Of a stretch of DNA of 54,918 nucleotides, positions 1 to 9,600 are shown piece after piece. Positions within the stretch are counted from its first letter, which is position 1, and each line of letters opens with the position of its first letter. The DNA comes from MGIIb-O2 sp002494975 (GTDB taxonomy: Archaea > Thermoplasmatota > Poseidoniia > Poseidoniales > Thalassarchaeaceae), in NCBI GenBank assembly GCA_028355015.1, contig JAOMRN010000007.1, positions 1 to 54,918 of the forward strand, written 5' to 3'. Position numbers and translations under genes: made by a program. Under the pieces are notes generated by a model, which saw only the letters and a program-made list of their open reading frames with translations, ran no database searches and was not told the origin of the DNA.

Positions 1-854
1 CCATCTGCACCTTGAGATGCAGTAATTACCATTGATGGACTTCCGCTAACATCATCGTATGCCCAGTTGAACTGAGTTGCCGCTGTGTTAGGGTTACCCA
101 AAGCATCAGTAAATGCGCCAGCAAGCACATCAATGGTAGTCGGACCTGCTGCAGTTGGTGTAAAGGTCGCTGTATAGACCTGGGTCGAAGTTGCTGCGAA
201 GGAAGATATTGCTCCGTTTGACACAGATATATCACCAGCTACGAAGTTAGATGTTGCTTGACTCGCAGTGAAAGTCAATGAAAGTGCTGAATCAGTAGAC
301 ATGAATCCATCAGCACCTTGAGATGCTGTGATCGTCATAGTAGGGACAAGAGTATCCTGTTGAGCCCAAATTGTTGCTACAGTATCGGATCCGCCAACTG
401 TGACAGTAGCCGTGACTCGGATGTTACCATCGACGACAGATGCCATATTCCCACCTGCACCAGCACCGGATTGGAAGTTGCAGCTCCAAGCCCCAGTAGA
501 TGCGTGAGATGTGCACGTATCAGATGCAGAATTAGTTAAATCAGAATAAACCACAGTGATTGTCGCACTGGTTTGGTCCGAAGTACCTGACACCGTAAAA
601 CCAGCGGTGGCTTCAGCTGATAGAACTACATCATCACCAGCGACGTCACTAACACCAATAGTGACATAATTTGCAGTGGAAGATTCTCCAAGCTCGCTAG
701 CGCTTACGCTACCGCTATCTTCGCTTATCGCTCCAGCGATCATTACGATCATTATCGCGGCTGTTAGGCCGAAGGCAACTCTTCGCAGGTCGCGAAGAGA
801 TACGGTTTTCTCACTAGGGCGTGCGTCATTTTGTAGCGGCATGGCTGCAACCAT
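1..854 (-). CDS. Secreted Ig-like repeat protein, C-terminus beyond window
   Basis: The reading frame is open from an ATG at 854 (a second in-frame ATG lies at 842) to the window edge, giving about 284 residues, preceded by an in-frame TAA. Residues about 26-45 form one hydrophobic segment after an Arg-containing N-terminus, so it is a signal peptide or signal anchor. From about residue 170 the protein shows a bacterial Ig-like pattern (ITASQGADG, LTFTAS, YTATFTPT, IDVLAGAFTDALGN) that I match to the Big_12-type domain. The ITASQGADG motif returns about 102 residues later at the edge, so an array of these domains probably continues outside. Such arrays are common in adhesins and surface stalks. 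The exact function is unknown. Confidence 0.85.
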   Translation of the reverse strand, partial: MVAAMPLQNDARPSEKTVSLRDLRRVAFGLTAAIMIVMIAGAISEDSGSVSASELGESSTANYVTIGVSDVAGDDVVLSAEATAGFTVSGTSDQTSATITVVYSDLTNSASDTCTSHASTGAWSCNFQSGAGAGGNMASVVDGNIRVTATVTVGGSDTVATIWAQQDTLVPTMTITASQGADGFMSTDSALSLTFTASQATSNFVAGDISVSNGAISSFAATSTQVYTATFTPTAAGPTTIDVLAGAFTDALGNPNTAATQFNWAYDDVSGSPSMVITASQGAD

Positions 855-1390
855 GAAGGTTGCGACGACTTAATACCATTTAGAAGATATCGGTCCATAC
901 CCTATAGGGTAATCAAAGCAATATGTGGCCGATAATCAATTTCAGAGAATTATAAAACTGCGAAATCTCTACCGAATCGAAATAAAAAGGCCGATAATCT
1001 ATTGAGTGATAATTCACAAGTTATATCAAAAAGCGAAGGTAAATGAAATTTCCTATTTGAGTTTCTTTTTACTAACTCAATACAACGATTATAAGGATTT
1101 ATAATTCGATAAAAATGAGATTCTTTTTGACGTATATTCGGCAATGGAAAAAAACATTAAAACCATATTTGAGAAAAATGAATCTAAACTTCTAGCACCT
1201 AAATTTGAGCTTAGGGATGTTCTCAGAATATCTGAAGAATAGAAGAATACAAAAAAAATCAATTTTATTCGCCTCTTTACCCCCTCCTTACTGAGGTAGA
1301 AAAGGAAAAATAACATTTTTTACTTATAAAGAAAATGAAATGGAAGATATTTTCTTAATGATATAACTCCCGATAGTTAGGAGAAATTGC
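855..1390. other. AT-rich intergenic region without a convincing gene
   Basis: This stretch of about 540 bases lies between the start of the Ig-repeat gene and the terminator of the upstream giant gene. It is strongly AT-rich. The only open frames (950-1144 and 1089-1316, minus) are short, Phe/Leu/Ser-rich, without recognisable motifs and mutually overlapping, so I do not call them. It should hold the promoter of the Ig-repeat gene near its left end. The only clear structure is a 14-base palindrome at 898-911. Confidence 0.6.
898..911. promoter_or_regulatory. Perfect 14-base palindrome upstream of the Ig-repeat gene
   Basis: The sequence TACCCTATAGGGTA is its own reverse complement and sits 44 bases before the ATG at 854. 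That is where an archaeal TATA/BRE or an operator would lie. A dimeric repressor site is one reading; its centre (CTATAG) could also serve as the TATA element. The palindrome is directly visible; its function is inferred. Confidence 0.4.
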
Positions 1391-1438
1391 AAAAAAAAAA
1401 AGCCGGAACGCCGGGATCCGAAGATCCCAGCGAACCGG
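1391..1438 (-). terminator. Hairpin plus poly-T terminator of the giant surface-protein gene
   Basis: Read on the minus strand just after the stop of the 1463-6397 gene, a GC-rich stem (GGGATC/GATCCC core, extended by GCG/CGC and CCGG/CCGG with small internal loops) is closed by a TTCG-type tetraloop and followed by eleven T residues. This resembles an intrinsic terminator. Archaeal termination mainly needs the T tract, so the stem may also protect the 3' end. Confidence 0.75.
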
Positions 1439-1462
1439 TTTACGTTATTTCTTGGTTAGACT

Positions 1463-4400
1463 CTAAGCCTCGATATCGAGGTCTTCGTCTTCTTCTTCCA
1501 TGAACTCTTCAGTGTAGTCTTCATCCTCACCGAATTCATCTTCATCACTACCACCACGAGCCCTTAGAAGAGCGAATCCTAGTAGTCCAACAGCAGCACC
1601 TATTCCAGCAAATGGCATAGGGTCAGCCTTCATGTCATCTAGTAGAGTAAGTGGAGTACCACTGTCTCCTAGACCATCACCGTTGTTGTCGAATTGTTCA
1701 GTAGGATCCCACTGGAATGCGTCCTCTCCATCCTGGACGTCGTTAGGATCAGCAGGGTCGTTGTATCCATCGTTATCGTCATCAGGGTCAATTGCGTTAC
1801 AAAGCCCATCACCTTGGATAAAGTCGTCTGCAGTACCATATTCTCCATCTGGACCAACGTTAGTTTCGTTGTCGATAGGTACGACGTTAGCATTTCTTGC
1901 ATCACCGAATCCACCTGCATTAGCGCAGATGATTTCTGTGACATCTAACCAGCCATCGCCATCATCGTCTTGATCTGCGTTGTCACCAATGTCGTCACCG
2001 TCTAGGTCGATTTGCTCACTTGGATCCATAGGGAAAGCGTCGTCAATATCGATTGTTCCGTCGTTATCGTCGTCACCATCTGTTGCATCACAGTCATTAT
2101 CGCCGTCATTGTCAGCAGGTACTGAGAAAGCGTCCATTGGGTCAGTTCCACAGTTAGGTTCAACTGAATCTAACCAGCCATCACCGTCATCGTCTGTGTC
2201 GCTGTAATCTCCAACTCCATCACCATCTAAGTCAGCATTCTCGTTAGCATCATATGGGAAAGCATCATTTTCGTCAGCTACTCCATCACCGTCATCATCT
2301 GTATCAACCTTGTCACAAACCATATCTGCGTCAAAGTCATCAGGCACAGATGTTGCATCAAGACCATCGCTTCCACATGCTAATTCTTCAGCATCTGTCC
2401 ACAAATCACCATCATCATTCAGGTCAGCATTGTTACCAACGCCATCTCCATCAGTATCTACTGTTTCATATGCGTCATATGGGAAAGCATCGTTAACATC
2501 GAGAACTAAGTCGTTATCGTCATCAATATCAGCATTGTCTCCAACACCATCTCCATCGAAATCAGCCCATTCTGAAGGGTCTTCTGGGAACACATCAACA
2601 TCATTGTCATATCCATCACCATCAAGATCGTTGTCAATTGCGTCACATATACCATCCAAATCTAAGTCAGTAGGTATGCTAGTCAAATCCATTGGATCGG
2701 ATGAACATTCAACTTCAAGAGTATCTTCATATCCATCGTTGTCGTCATCAAGATCGCTGTTATCACCAATCTTATCACCGTCGTTATCTGCCCATTCTGT
2801 GCTATTCATTGGGAATGCGTCCATAAGATCATCGTATCCATCGTTATCGTCATCTAAGTCAAGCAGGTCACAAGTTGTATCGTTATCGAAATCAGTAGGG
2901 ACCGATAATGCATCGAATGGATCAGTTAGACAATCAAATTCATCAGTATCATTCCAACCATCGTTGTCATTGTCTAAGTCACTATTGTCACCGAGACCGT
3001 CTCCATCATTATCGGATGTCTCATTGAAGTCATACGGGAAGTCATCTTCTGAATCAACCACTCCATCGCCATCAGAATCCTGATCTAGTGGGTCACATAT
3101 TCCATCTGCATCCGTATCATCTGGGACACTTGTAGCATTGTATGGGTCCGAACCACATGCTGTTTCCATATCGTCATACCATCCATCACCATCTGCATCT
3201 AATGTGAAGAAAGTGACTGTTACGTTATACCACGTACCATCATTACCAGTGAATGAACCACCCCAATTTCTGACTCCAATCTGGTTTATTGTATCGCCGA
3301 AGTAACCACTAGTCTGGTTAGTTGACCAGCATTGCTCTTGGTTACCATAGTATGTAGGTGAAATTGTTTGGTAGCTTCCATCGGTATAGATATCGAATAT
3401 CATCCATACTGAGTATCCAGAGTTGTAGTATTGTACTTCATCATGTGAAATACAAGCTTCGTAACCATAGTTTGCAGGCACATCGAATGTATATCTATCA
3501 GTAGTATCTACTGAACCATGATTCCAACCTGGAGCAGATATTACCGAATTCCCAGTAGTGTTGTTCAGGACTGGTGTATTGTGGTCATTTAGATGAACTG
3601 CATCAGATAGACCTGCGCCAGCATCTACTCCCGAATTACCATCGTCCTGTACTCCACCCTCAAGATCTGCTAGATCAAGGAACTCAAAGTCCATTGTGTA
3701 AGTCAAATCTACAGCACTGTATGTGTATATTCCAAGAGTTAACCATCCACCCTGTGTCACCCATAGGCCAGAAATGTGGTTAATAGTTGGTGCGACACCT
3801 GTTCCATAGTATGTGCTTGGTTGTGAAACATAGTATGCAGGATTGTAAACTGCTCCAAGACCACAAGGCGCTGTTTGAACTTGGCACTTGTAGATGTATG
3901 TGTAAACTGAAGCTGTGCTGTCCCATGTTACATTCCATGAAAGATATTTTCCAGCAGGAACGAGGACATTGAAGTAATCTCTCTCATCCCATAAATCTGA
4001 AATCCAAGCCGTACATGTACCACCAGCATCATCTGCGTCACCGTTAGCATCGATTTGAGTACTTGAATTCAACCAAGTGTTACCACCAGGGTGTGTGTAT
4101 AAATTATCAGAAGCATCAACACCACTGCCACAATCATCAGGATTAGCTCCTGGTTCGTTAGCAGGAGTAATCATTGTAATGTCTAATGTGTATTCTCCAC
4201 TTCCCCTATCCGTAGTAACTACGATGAATAGTGATTGACCACCATAAGAGTAAGGCGCAGCACAGGATTCAGGATTATTGTTGTAAGAAGAACATGCAGT
4301 ATACAAAGAAGTAGTACTGTAAGGACTTGGGTACTTGATCATTAACTCTAAATCATTCTGTACTGGGAATGTTAAGTCAACGGTCAAAGCATAACCTTGA

Positions 4401-6397
4401 GGGATATAAATTTCATACATATCGTACATATCCCAACTGTCGTGACCATATCCAGTAAGTGTATTGTTCATTGATGGTATTAGATTAGCACCAACTCTCG
4501 AATAGCTGCTGTCATGAGCATCAACACCCAGTCCAGCATCATTTTGGTAAACGCTTTCAGCAGGTTCGAGTGTAGCATTGTAAATTGACCATTCAATAGT
4601 GTAGTTATGTTCTACATCATCCGGTAGACTGCTAACCATTACACGTAGCCAAATTGTTGATTCTTGTGTAATTTCTGAATTCCAATAATATGATTCATTG
4701 GAAGATACAGCCTGTGGGTTGAATATTGTAGAAGAAGAAAGTGTTGTAGCGTATCCTCTGTCCATGTATTGGTAGAAGTAGAAATTCTCTCCATCCGCTC
4801 CTTCTGTCCAATCAAGACGAGCCCATAGTCCATGATATGCAGGAACTACGAACATATACCAATCTTCATCATCGTATCCGTCGCAAGCCATTCCTTGAAT
4901 GCTACCCGATAGACCCATTGAAGTCAAATTCATTGGAGATGCGTCTGGATCAGTAGTATCGTCATCTGCAGCATCCATTCCAGACCCTGCATCATTTTGT
5001 ATAGCACATGGTGGAGGTACACTTGGAGTCAGTTGTGCTGTTAATTTATATCCAGCCCATGAAGACGAAGACCCCCAAGAATAATAATCTACTTTTACAT
5101 AAACAGTAGTGTTGGTAATTGCGCCACCGAGATCAATAAATTCACCAGGTGTCGAAGACCAGGATACATCTATCATCCCTGTTTCATCAGAATTAGCGAA
5201 TACGTACAAATCAAGATCTGCACTTTGTTCCCATTCTAAGGTTAAGTTACTCTGGTAACCATCTGGTATTACTAGTGCCCAAACGTCACTTCCATCGCTA
5301 GAACCAACCATTCCTGAGCCAGAATCTACCAAATTAAATGCATCACCGGTCAATATTCCAGTGAATGAACCAATAACTGAGCCTACACTGACTCCAAATC
5401 CACCATCACCATAACTGTCCATCTTTTCAATTGTATAAGTTCCAGCTGCAGAGTAAGTACCAACAGTACCTGTATAACCATTTGCCCAGCCAGAACTGGA
5501 ATCAGTGGTTCCATCAGGTTTTGTTATGTCCATTGAACTCTCTGTAGGGCACCAGTAATCACAACTAGTAATATCTACATTAACTGAGGTTGTACCATCT
5601 AAAGTGAAAGTATCAGTCTGGTAGTTCCAAGAAAATGGCACATCAGGCATATCTAGGATGACATCAATCACATCTTGTGTAGCATCTCCAGCTTGTCCTC
5701 CGTCAGCCGGGAATACAGTAATATCTAATTGATATTCAAGATTGTTAGCATAGTAGTAACAATAGTAACAACTTGCAATGACCATCATTGGATCACCAGC
5801 TAGATCGTGAGGGAATGATACATAGTTAGAATATGTTGATGAAGCAAAATTACAGTAATTTGCCCCTCCTGCATTACCCTCTTCGGTGCTCATCGACATC
5901 TCATATGCAGCGGAATAGTAACAGTACCCCCATGCTCCACCATATGTAGATGTAGGATAATAATAGTAACCCAGTGCTGACGTAGGACCCATTGCTAATC
6001 TGTAAGCATAGTTATCATACGTACCCATTCCAGTACCGTTCCACGAAATTGTTGCATGCACACCGTATCCAGCAGGTGCATCTACAACGAAGAAATCATT
6101 ATTTGCATCGCTAGTTGATGAATAACCTGTTGCGGCCATGCTTCCATGGTAAGTATTGGTTTCATTAACGCCATTCCAATCGAAATCAGTAGTCACATTG
6201 ATCGCTGTGGCATATGTGTTACCGGCATCGGTTCCACGACAAGCGTCGTTACCCAAACAAGGACTAGGAGGAGCTTCTAGAGCTACTCTTTCTTCCATCA
6301 TTTCAGGAGGTTGGCTACTGATGTCCGCAAGGGGCACCATAACAGAGGCAATCATCAATAAGGCAAGTGTAACAGAGCGGAGGGTGTTGCTTTGCAT
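1463..6397 (-). CDS. Giant secreted surface protein: PPC-like domains plus TSP3-like calcium repeats, membrane anchored
   Basis: A product of about 1644 residues starts at ATG 6397; a GTG three codons upstream is possible but less likely. It begins with a signal peptide (hydrophobic about residues 8-25). The first two thirds hold several PPC/pre-peptidase-like beta domains, most announced by a DAGSGxDA-like motif and rich in Tyr, Ser and Thr. From about residue 1066 come five full and one degenerate Asp-rich units of about 74 residues resembling thrombospondin type 3 repeats (DxDxDGxxD), each with two Cys (CGSDP and ICD positions). One membrane helix follows near residue 1600, then a very acidic tail. 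It is probably an envelope-anchored, calcium-binding adhesion or substrate-capture protein. It is a paralogue of the next gene upstream. Confidence 0.9.
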   Translation of the reverse strand: MQSNTLRSVTLALLMIASVMVPLADISSQPPEMMEERVALEAPPSPCLGNDACRGTDAGNTYATAINVTTDFDWNGVNETNTYHGSMAATGYSSTSDANNDFFVVDAPAGYGVHATISWNGTGMGTYDNYAYRLAMGPTSALGYYYYPTSTYGGAWGYCYYSAAYEMSMSTEEGNAGGANYCNFASSTYSNYVSFPHDLAGDPMMVIASCYYCYYYANNLEYQLDITVFPADGGQAGDATQDVIDVILDMPDVPFSWNYQTDTFTLDGTTSVNVDITSCDYWCPTESSMDITKPDGTTDSSSGWANGYTGTVGTYSAAGTYTIEKMDSYGDGGFGVSVGSVIGSFTGILTGDAFNLVDSGSGMVGSSDGSDVWALVIPDGYQSNLTLEWEQSADLDLYVFANSDETGMIDVSWSSTPGEFIDLGGAITNTTVYVKVDYYSWGSSSSWAGYKLTAQLTPSVPPPCAIQNDAGSGMDAADDDTTDPDASPMNLTSMGLSGSIQGMACDGYDDEDWYMFVVPAYHGLWARLDWTEGADGENFYFYQYMDRGYATTLSSSTIFNPQAVSSNESYYWNSEITQESTIWLRVMVSSLPDDVEHNYTIEWSIYNATLEPAESVYQNDAGLGVDAHDSSYSRVGANLIPSMNNTLTGYGHDSWDMYDMYEIYIPQGYALTVDLTFPVQNDLELMIKYPSPYSTTSLYTACSSYNNNPESCAAPYSYGGQSLFIVVTTDRGSGEYTLDITMITPANEPGANPDDCGSGVDASDNLYTHPGGNTWLNSSTQIDANGDADDAGGTCTAWISDLWDERDYFNVLVPAGKYLSWNVTWDSTASVYTYIYKCQVQTAPCGLGAVYNPAYYVSQPSTYYGTGVAPTINHISGLWVTQGGWLTLGIYTYSAVDLTYTMDFEFLDLADLEGGVQDDGNSGVDAGAGLSDAVHLNDHNTPVLNNTTGNSVISAPGWNHGSVDTTDRYTFDVPANYGYEACISHDEVQYYNSGYSVWMIFDIYTDGSYQTISPTYYGNQEQCWSTNQTSGYFGDTINQIGVRNWGGSFTGNDGTWYNVTVTFFTLDADGDGWYDDMETACGSDPYNATSVPDDTDADGICDPLDQDSDGDGVVDSEDDFPYDFNETSDNDGDGLGDNSDLDNDNDGWNDTDEFDCLTDPFDALSVPTDFDNDTTCDLLDLDDDNDGYDDLMDAFPMNSTEWADNDGDKIGDNSDLDDDNDGYEDTLEVECSSDPMDLTSIPTDLDLDGICDAIDNDLDGDGYDNDVDVFPEDPSEWADFDGDGVGDNADIDDDNDLVLDVNDAFPYDAYETVDTDGDGVGNNADLNDDGDLWTDAEELACGSDGLDATSVPDDFDADMVCDKVDTDDDGDGVADENDAFPYDANENADLDGDGVGDYSDTDDDGDGWLDSVEPNCGTDPMDAFSVPADNDGDNDCDATDGDDDNDGTIDIDDAFPMDPSEQIDLDGDDIGDNADQDDDGDGWLDVTEIICANAGGFGDARNANVVPIDNETNVGPDGEYGTADDFIQGDGLCNAIDPDDDNDGYNDPADPNDVQDGEDAFQWDPTEQFDNNGDGLGDSGTPLTLLDDMKADPMPFAGIGAAVGLLGFALLRARGGSDEDEFGEDEDYTEEFMEEEDEDLDIEA
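1655..3199 (-). repeat. TSP3-like tandem coding repeats, about 222-base period
   Basis: The encoded units of about 74 residues follow the pattern C(G/S)(S/T)DP - SVP - D(F/T)D - CD - DDD(N/G)DG - DAFP - E(W/x)xD(N/x)DGDGxGDN. Five units are clear, at the CGSDP, CLTDP, CSSDP, CGSDG and CGTDP positions; a sixth is degenerate. The DNA repeats imperfectly, so it reflects old protein-level duplication and not a recent array. Confidence 0.85.
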
Positions 6398-6427
6398 GGG
6401 TATCACTAACGTGCATCACACGTTGCA

Positions 6428-6442
6428 AAGGATATAACAATA
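6428..6442 (-). promoter_or_regulatory. TATA-like promoter of the giant surface-protein gene
   Basis: On the minus strand the sequence TTGTTATATCC is centred about 37 bases before the ATG at 6397. Archaeal transcription starts about 25 bases after the TATA centre, so the transcript would begin near 6408-6410 with a leader of only about 11 bases. This supports 6397 as the start. Site visible, function inferred. Confidence 0.5.
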
Positions 6443-6633
6443 CCGACAGATGCTCATTAATTCACCACTATTGGCATATCTATCCAAAAGGATGTATCAA
6501 GTCCATAAACAGGCCATTTACTATATTAATAATATAACAAATTACCGGAAAATGGAAACATTCATCACCCTGCTTTCTCCTAACAATTTTCAAGATATGC
6601 TTGGGCCGTATTTTTAAATCTACTAAAACACGA

Positions 6634-9600
6634 TTAATTTGTTATTTTTTCCCATGACTCATCTGGTCTCTCAACCCATGTCCCAATACCGTCGCCTGTA
6701 TATTGCAAAGGATCTGATTCAATGTAATCCCCACCAGGAGGTAATTCTTCCCAGCTGGAGACAATTACGGGTTTATTTTCCACCACAGCATTAGGTTCGA
6801 AACCAGGGGGAGGAGGAGGGATTGGACTACTCATTTGAGACTCAAAACCAGGAGGTGCTTCTGGCATGGGGGGCTTTTCAGGCATTGGAGGTACTTCTGG
6901 CATTGGAGGTGCTTCTGGCATGGGGGGCTTTTCTGGCATTGGAGGCTTTGATACTAATACTTCATCTTCGACATTAGATACCATTTCTTTTTCCGTGTAA
7001 CTAGTCATATCTACTCCTTTCTGATAAACTTCCGTCTCAGGTACACGATTTTTTATTGTGTATACTAAAACTGAGCCACCTATCATTGCAATAAGCATGA
7101 ATAATACCAAAAAGGTGGTCACCGGATTTAGAGCCATTTTATCTGTAATTGACAGAGGATAAGCGTTGTCACCCTTACCATCATTATTCCTATCTTCCCA
7201 CTCCGAGGAATCTTCTGGGAACTTATCGACTTGATTGAGGATATTATCCCCATCAATATCTGCATCAAGTGTATCGCAATCACCATCTCCGTCTAAATCT
7301 GAAGGAACAGAATTATCAGATATAGAGCTTGTTAAACATAAATCTTCTACCGAATCAGGCCATTCATCTCCATCGTCATCAGTATCTTTGTTATTACCCT
7401 GACCGTCACCATCAGTGTCCAATTGTTCAGATGGGTCTAGAGGGAAGGCATCATCATAATCTAATACCATATCATTATCATCATCATTATCGACAAAATC
7501 ACAAATCCAATCCTGATCGAAATCTAAAGGAATTGATGAGCCATCAAGAGGATCAGTGCCGCAATTAGGCTCATAAATGTCAAACCAATTGTCTCCATCA
7601 TCATCGTCATCAAAGTTATTGCCTATGCCATCAAAATCAGTATCATCCCATTCTGTATCATCTTCAGGAAACATATCTAATGTGTCGATTACACCGTCGT
7701 TATCATCATCTTCATCCACTAAATTACAGATTTGATCATTGTCAAAATCATCAGGGATTTGTAGCGAGGACATAGGGTCAGTGTAGCATGAAATTTCATC
7801 ACTATCAGACCATCCATCATTATCATCATCAATATCAGAATTGTCACCAAGGCCATCGTTATCATTATCTACCCATTCTGTAGAATCTAATGGGAATACA
7901 TCATAAGAATCTGAAATTGAATCGCCATCATCATCATTATCGGCATTATTCCCAACACCGTCACCATCTGTATCGTGCCATTCTGAAAAATCTTCAGGGA
8001 ATGCATCGACCGCATCAGGATAATTATCACCATCTCTGTCGCCATCCATTAGATCACATGAACCGTCACCATCTAAATCTGAAGGTACTGAAAAAGAACT
8101 TAGAGGGTCTGAGTCGCAAGTCACTTCAATGACATCTGAATAACCATCACCATCATCATCAGTATCTGCATTATTGCCTACTCCGTCAAGGTCTGAATCG
8201 TACCATTCTTCATCATTTTTAGGGAATATATCTTCAATATCTGCATAACCATCGTTATCGTCGTCGTCATCCATAGCGTCACAAGTAAAATCATTATCAA
8301 AATCAGCAGGTATACTATTTCCAAGTAGGGGGTCAGAACCACAATTGATCTCTTCCGTATCTGTGAAACCATCACCATCATCATCAGAATCTGCATTATT
8401 TCCTATATTATCGTTATCTGTATCTTCCCATTCCGATGCATCAAGAGGGAATGTATCATTCACATCCTCTACATTATCTCCATCGTCATCAGAATCTAAC
8501 GGATCACAAAGCCCATCAGAGTCTGTGTCTAAAGGAACGCTGTTATTATCTTCAGGGTCACTCCCACAATCTTCTTCAGTCATATCGTAGAAACCATCAC
8601 CATCGGAGTCAAGCGTGAAAAACCACCAAGACATCCCATAATATCCCTCTCCTGATTGAGCTCTAATCTGAACTAGCACATCCATTCCTTCGACAATCAT
8701 GCCAGGATAGGTACCTGAACCATTTGAAGTGACATATTCTGGATTATTTGCTCCAGAATAGTCTATTGTATTCGCTTGATCATCACCTAAAATAATTTGG
8801 AAATCGGCTTGCGAGGAATTGAACCATGCAGTAACAGCAACACCATATCCCATTGGCACATTAACTTGATAATTATCATTAAGATCTTCATTTAATGAAC
8901 CCCAACCTGAGTAACTATTGTTAACAGAAACTGCAGTTATCAACAAAGTTGTTGGATTTAAGTAATCGTTGGAAGCGTCTCCGCCACTACCTGCATCATC
9001 TTGATTATTAACGGGGGCTGAACTCATATTATCGAAATTAAATGTCAAATTATAGTCATGGCTTCCCGTACTTCCGGGGTATGCGTATACTCTGAAGAAT
9101 AAATCGCTCCCACCGTAATTATTCACCGTGACTGTCTCAGGATTCGAAAACCAACTATATGTAATAGGCGTAGTACTTGAGTTGTCGTAAACTTCTAGAT
9201 CTAAATCAGCAGTAGAGTTCCAGCTTAATGATGCACTTACTCCAAAGTAAGCAGGCATAGATACCTTGTAGTAATCATTATCGTCAGATGAGTAAGTGAC
9301 ATCACCCCAAAATGACATATTAGTTGCATTGAGCGACATTGCATTGGCTATACTGTTTCCAGCGTCTGTGCCTGTACCTGCATCGTGGCCTCCGTTACCA
9401 GTGCCACTACCGCCACCTCCACCGGAAGAATTTACAGAAAATATCCAGATTTGCATAGTGTATGTCCCAGTACCAGAATAGTGATCTACCCAGATATATA
9501 CTAAACTTCCACCAACACTAGTCCCGTTAGATGAGACCTCTTCTGTAGTTCCGGAAGAAGAAAGGCTGGAATCTATCGCACTACCGCCTGAATTTTGTAA

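Noticed and set aside
950..1316. Two short minus-strand frames in the AT-rich gap
   Set aside because: Low-complexity hydrophobic composition, no ribosome site and no motif; they overlap each other out of frame.
1632..2207. Several overlapping open frames on both strands at the end of the giant gene
   Set aside because: Same effect of Asp-rich repeat codons; they have no domain and overlap a clearly coding frame.
2310..3083. Long plus-strand open frame of 257 codons, Ser-rich
   Set aside because: It lies antisense to the TSP3-like repeats; Asp codons (GAT/GAC) read backwards give Ser-rich frames without stops. No start signal or family motif.
2000..3200. Regular DNA periodicity that could be mistaken for a CRISPR or satellite array
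   Set aside because: The units are imperfect, about 222 bases long, and keep the protein frame, so they are coding repeats.
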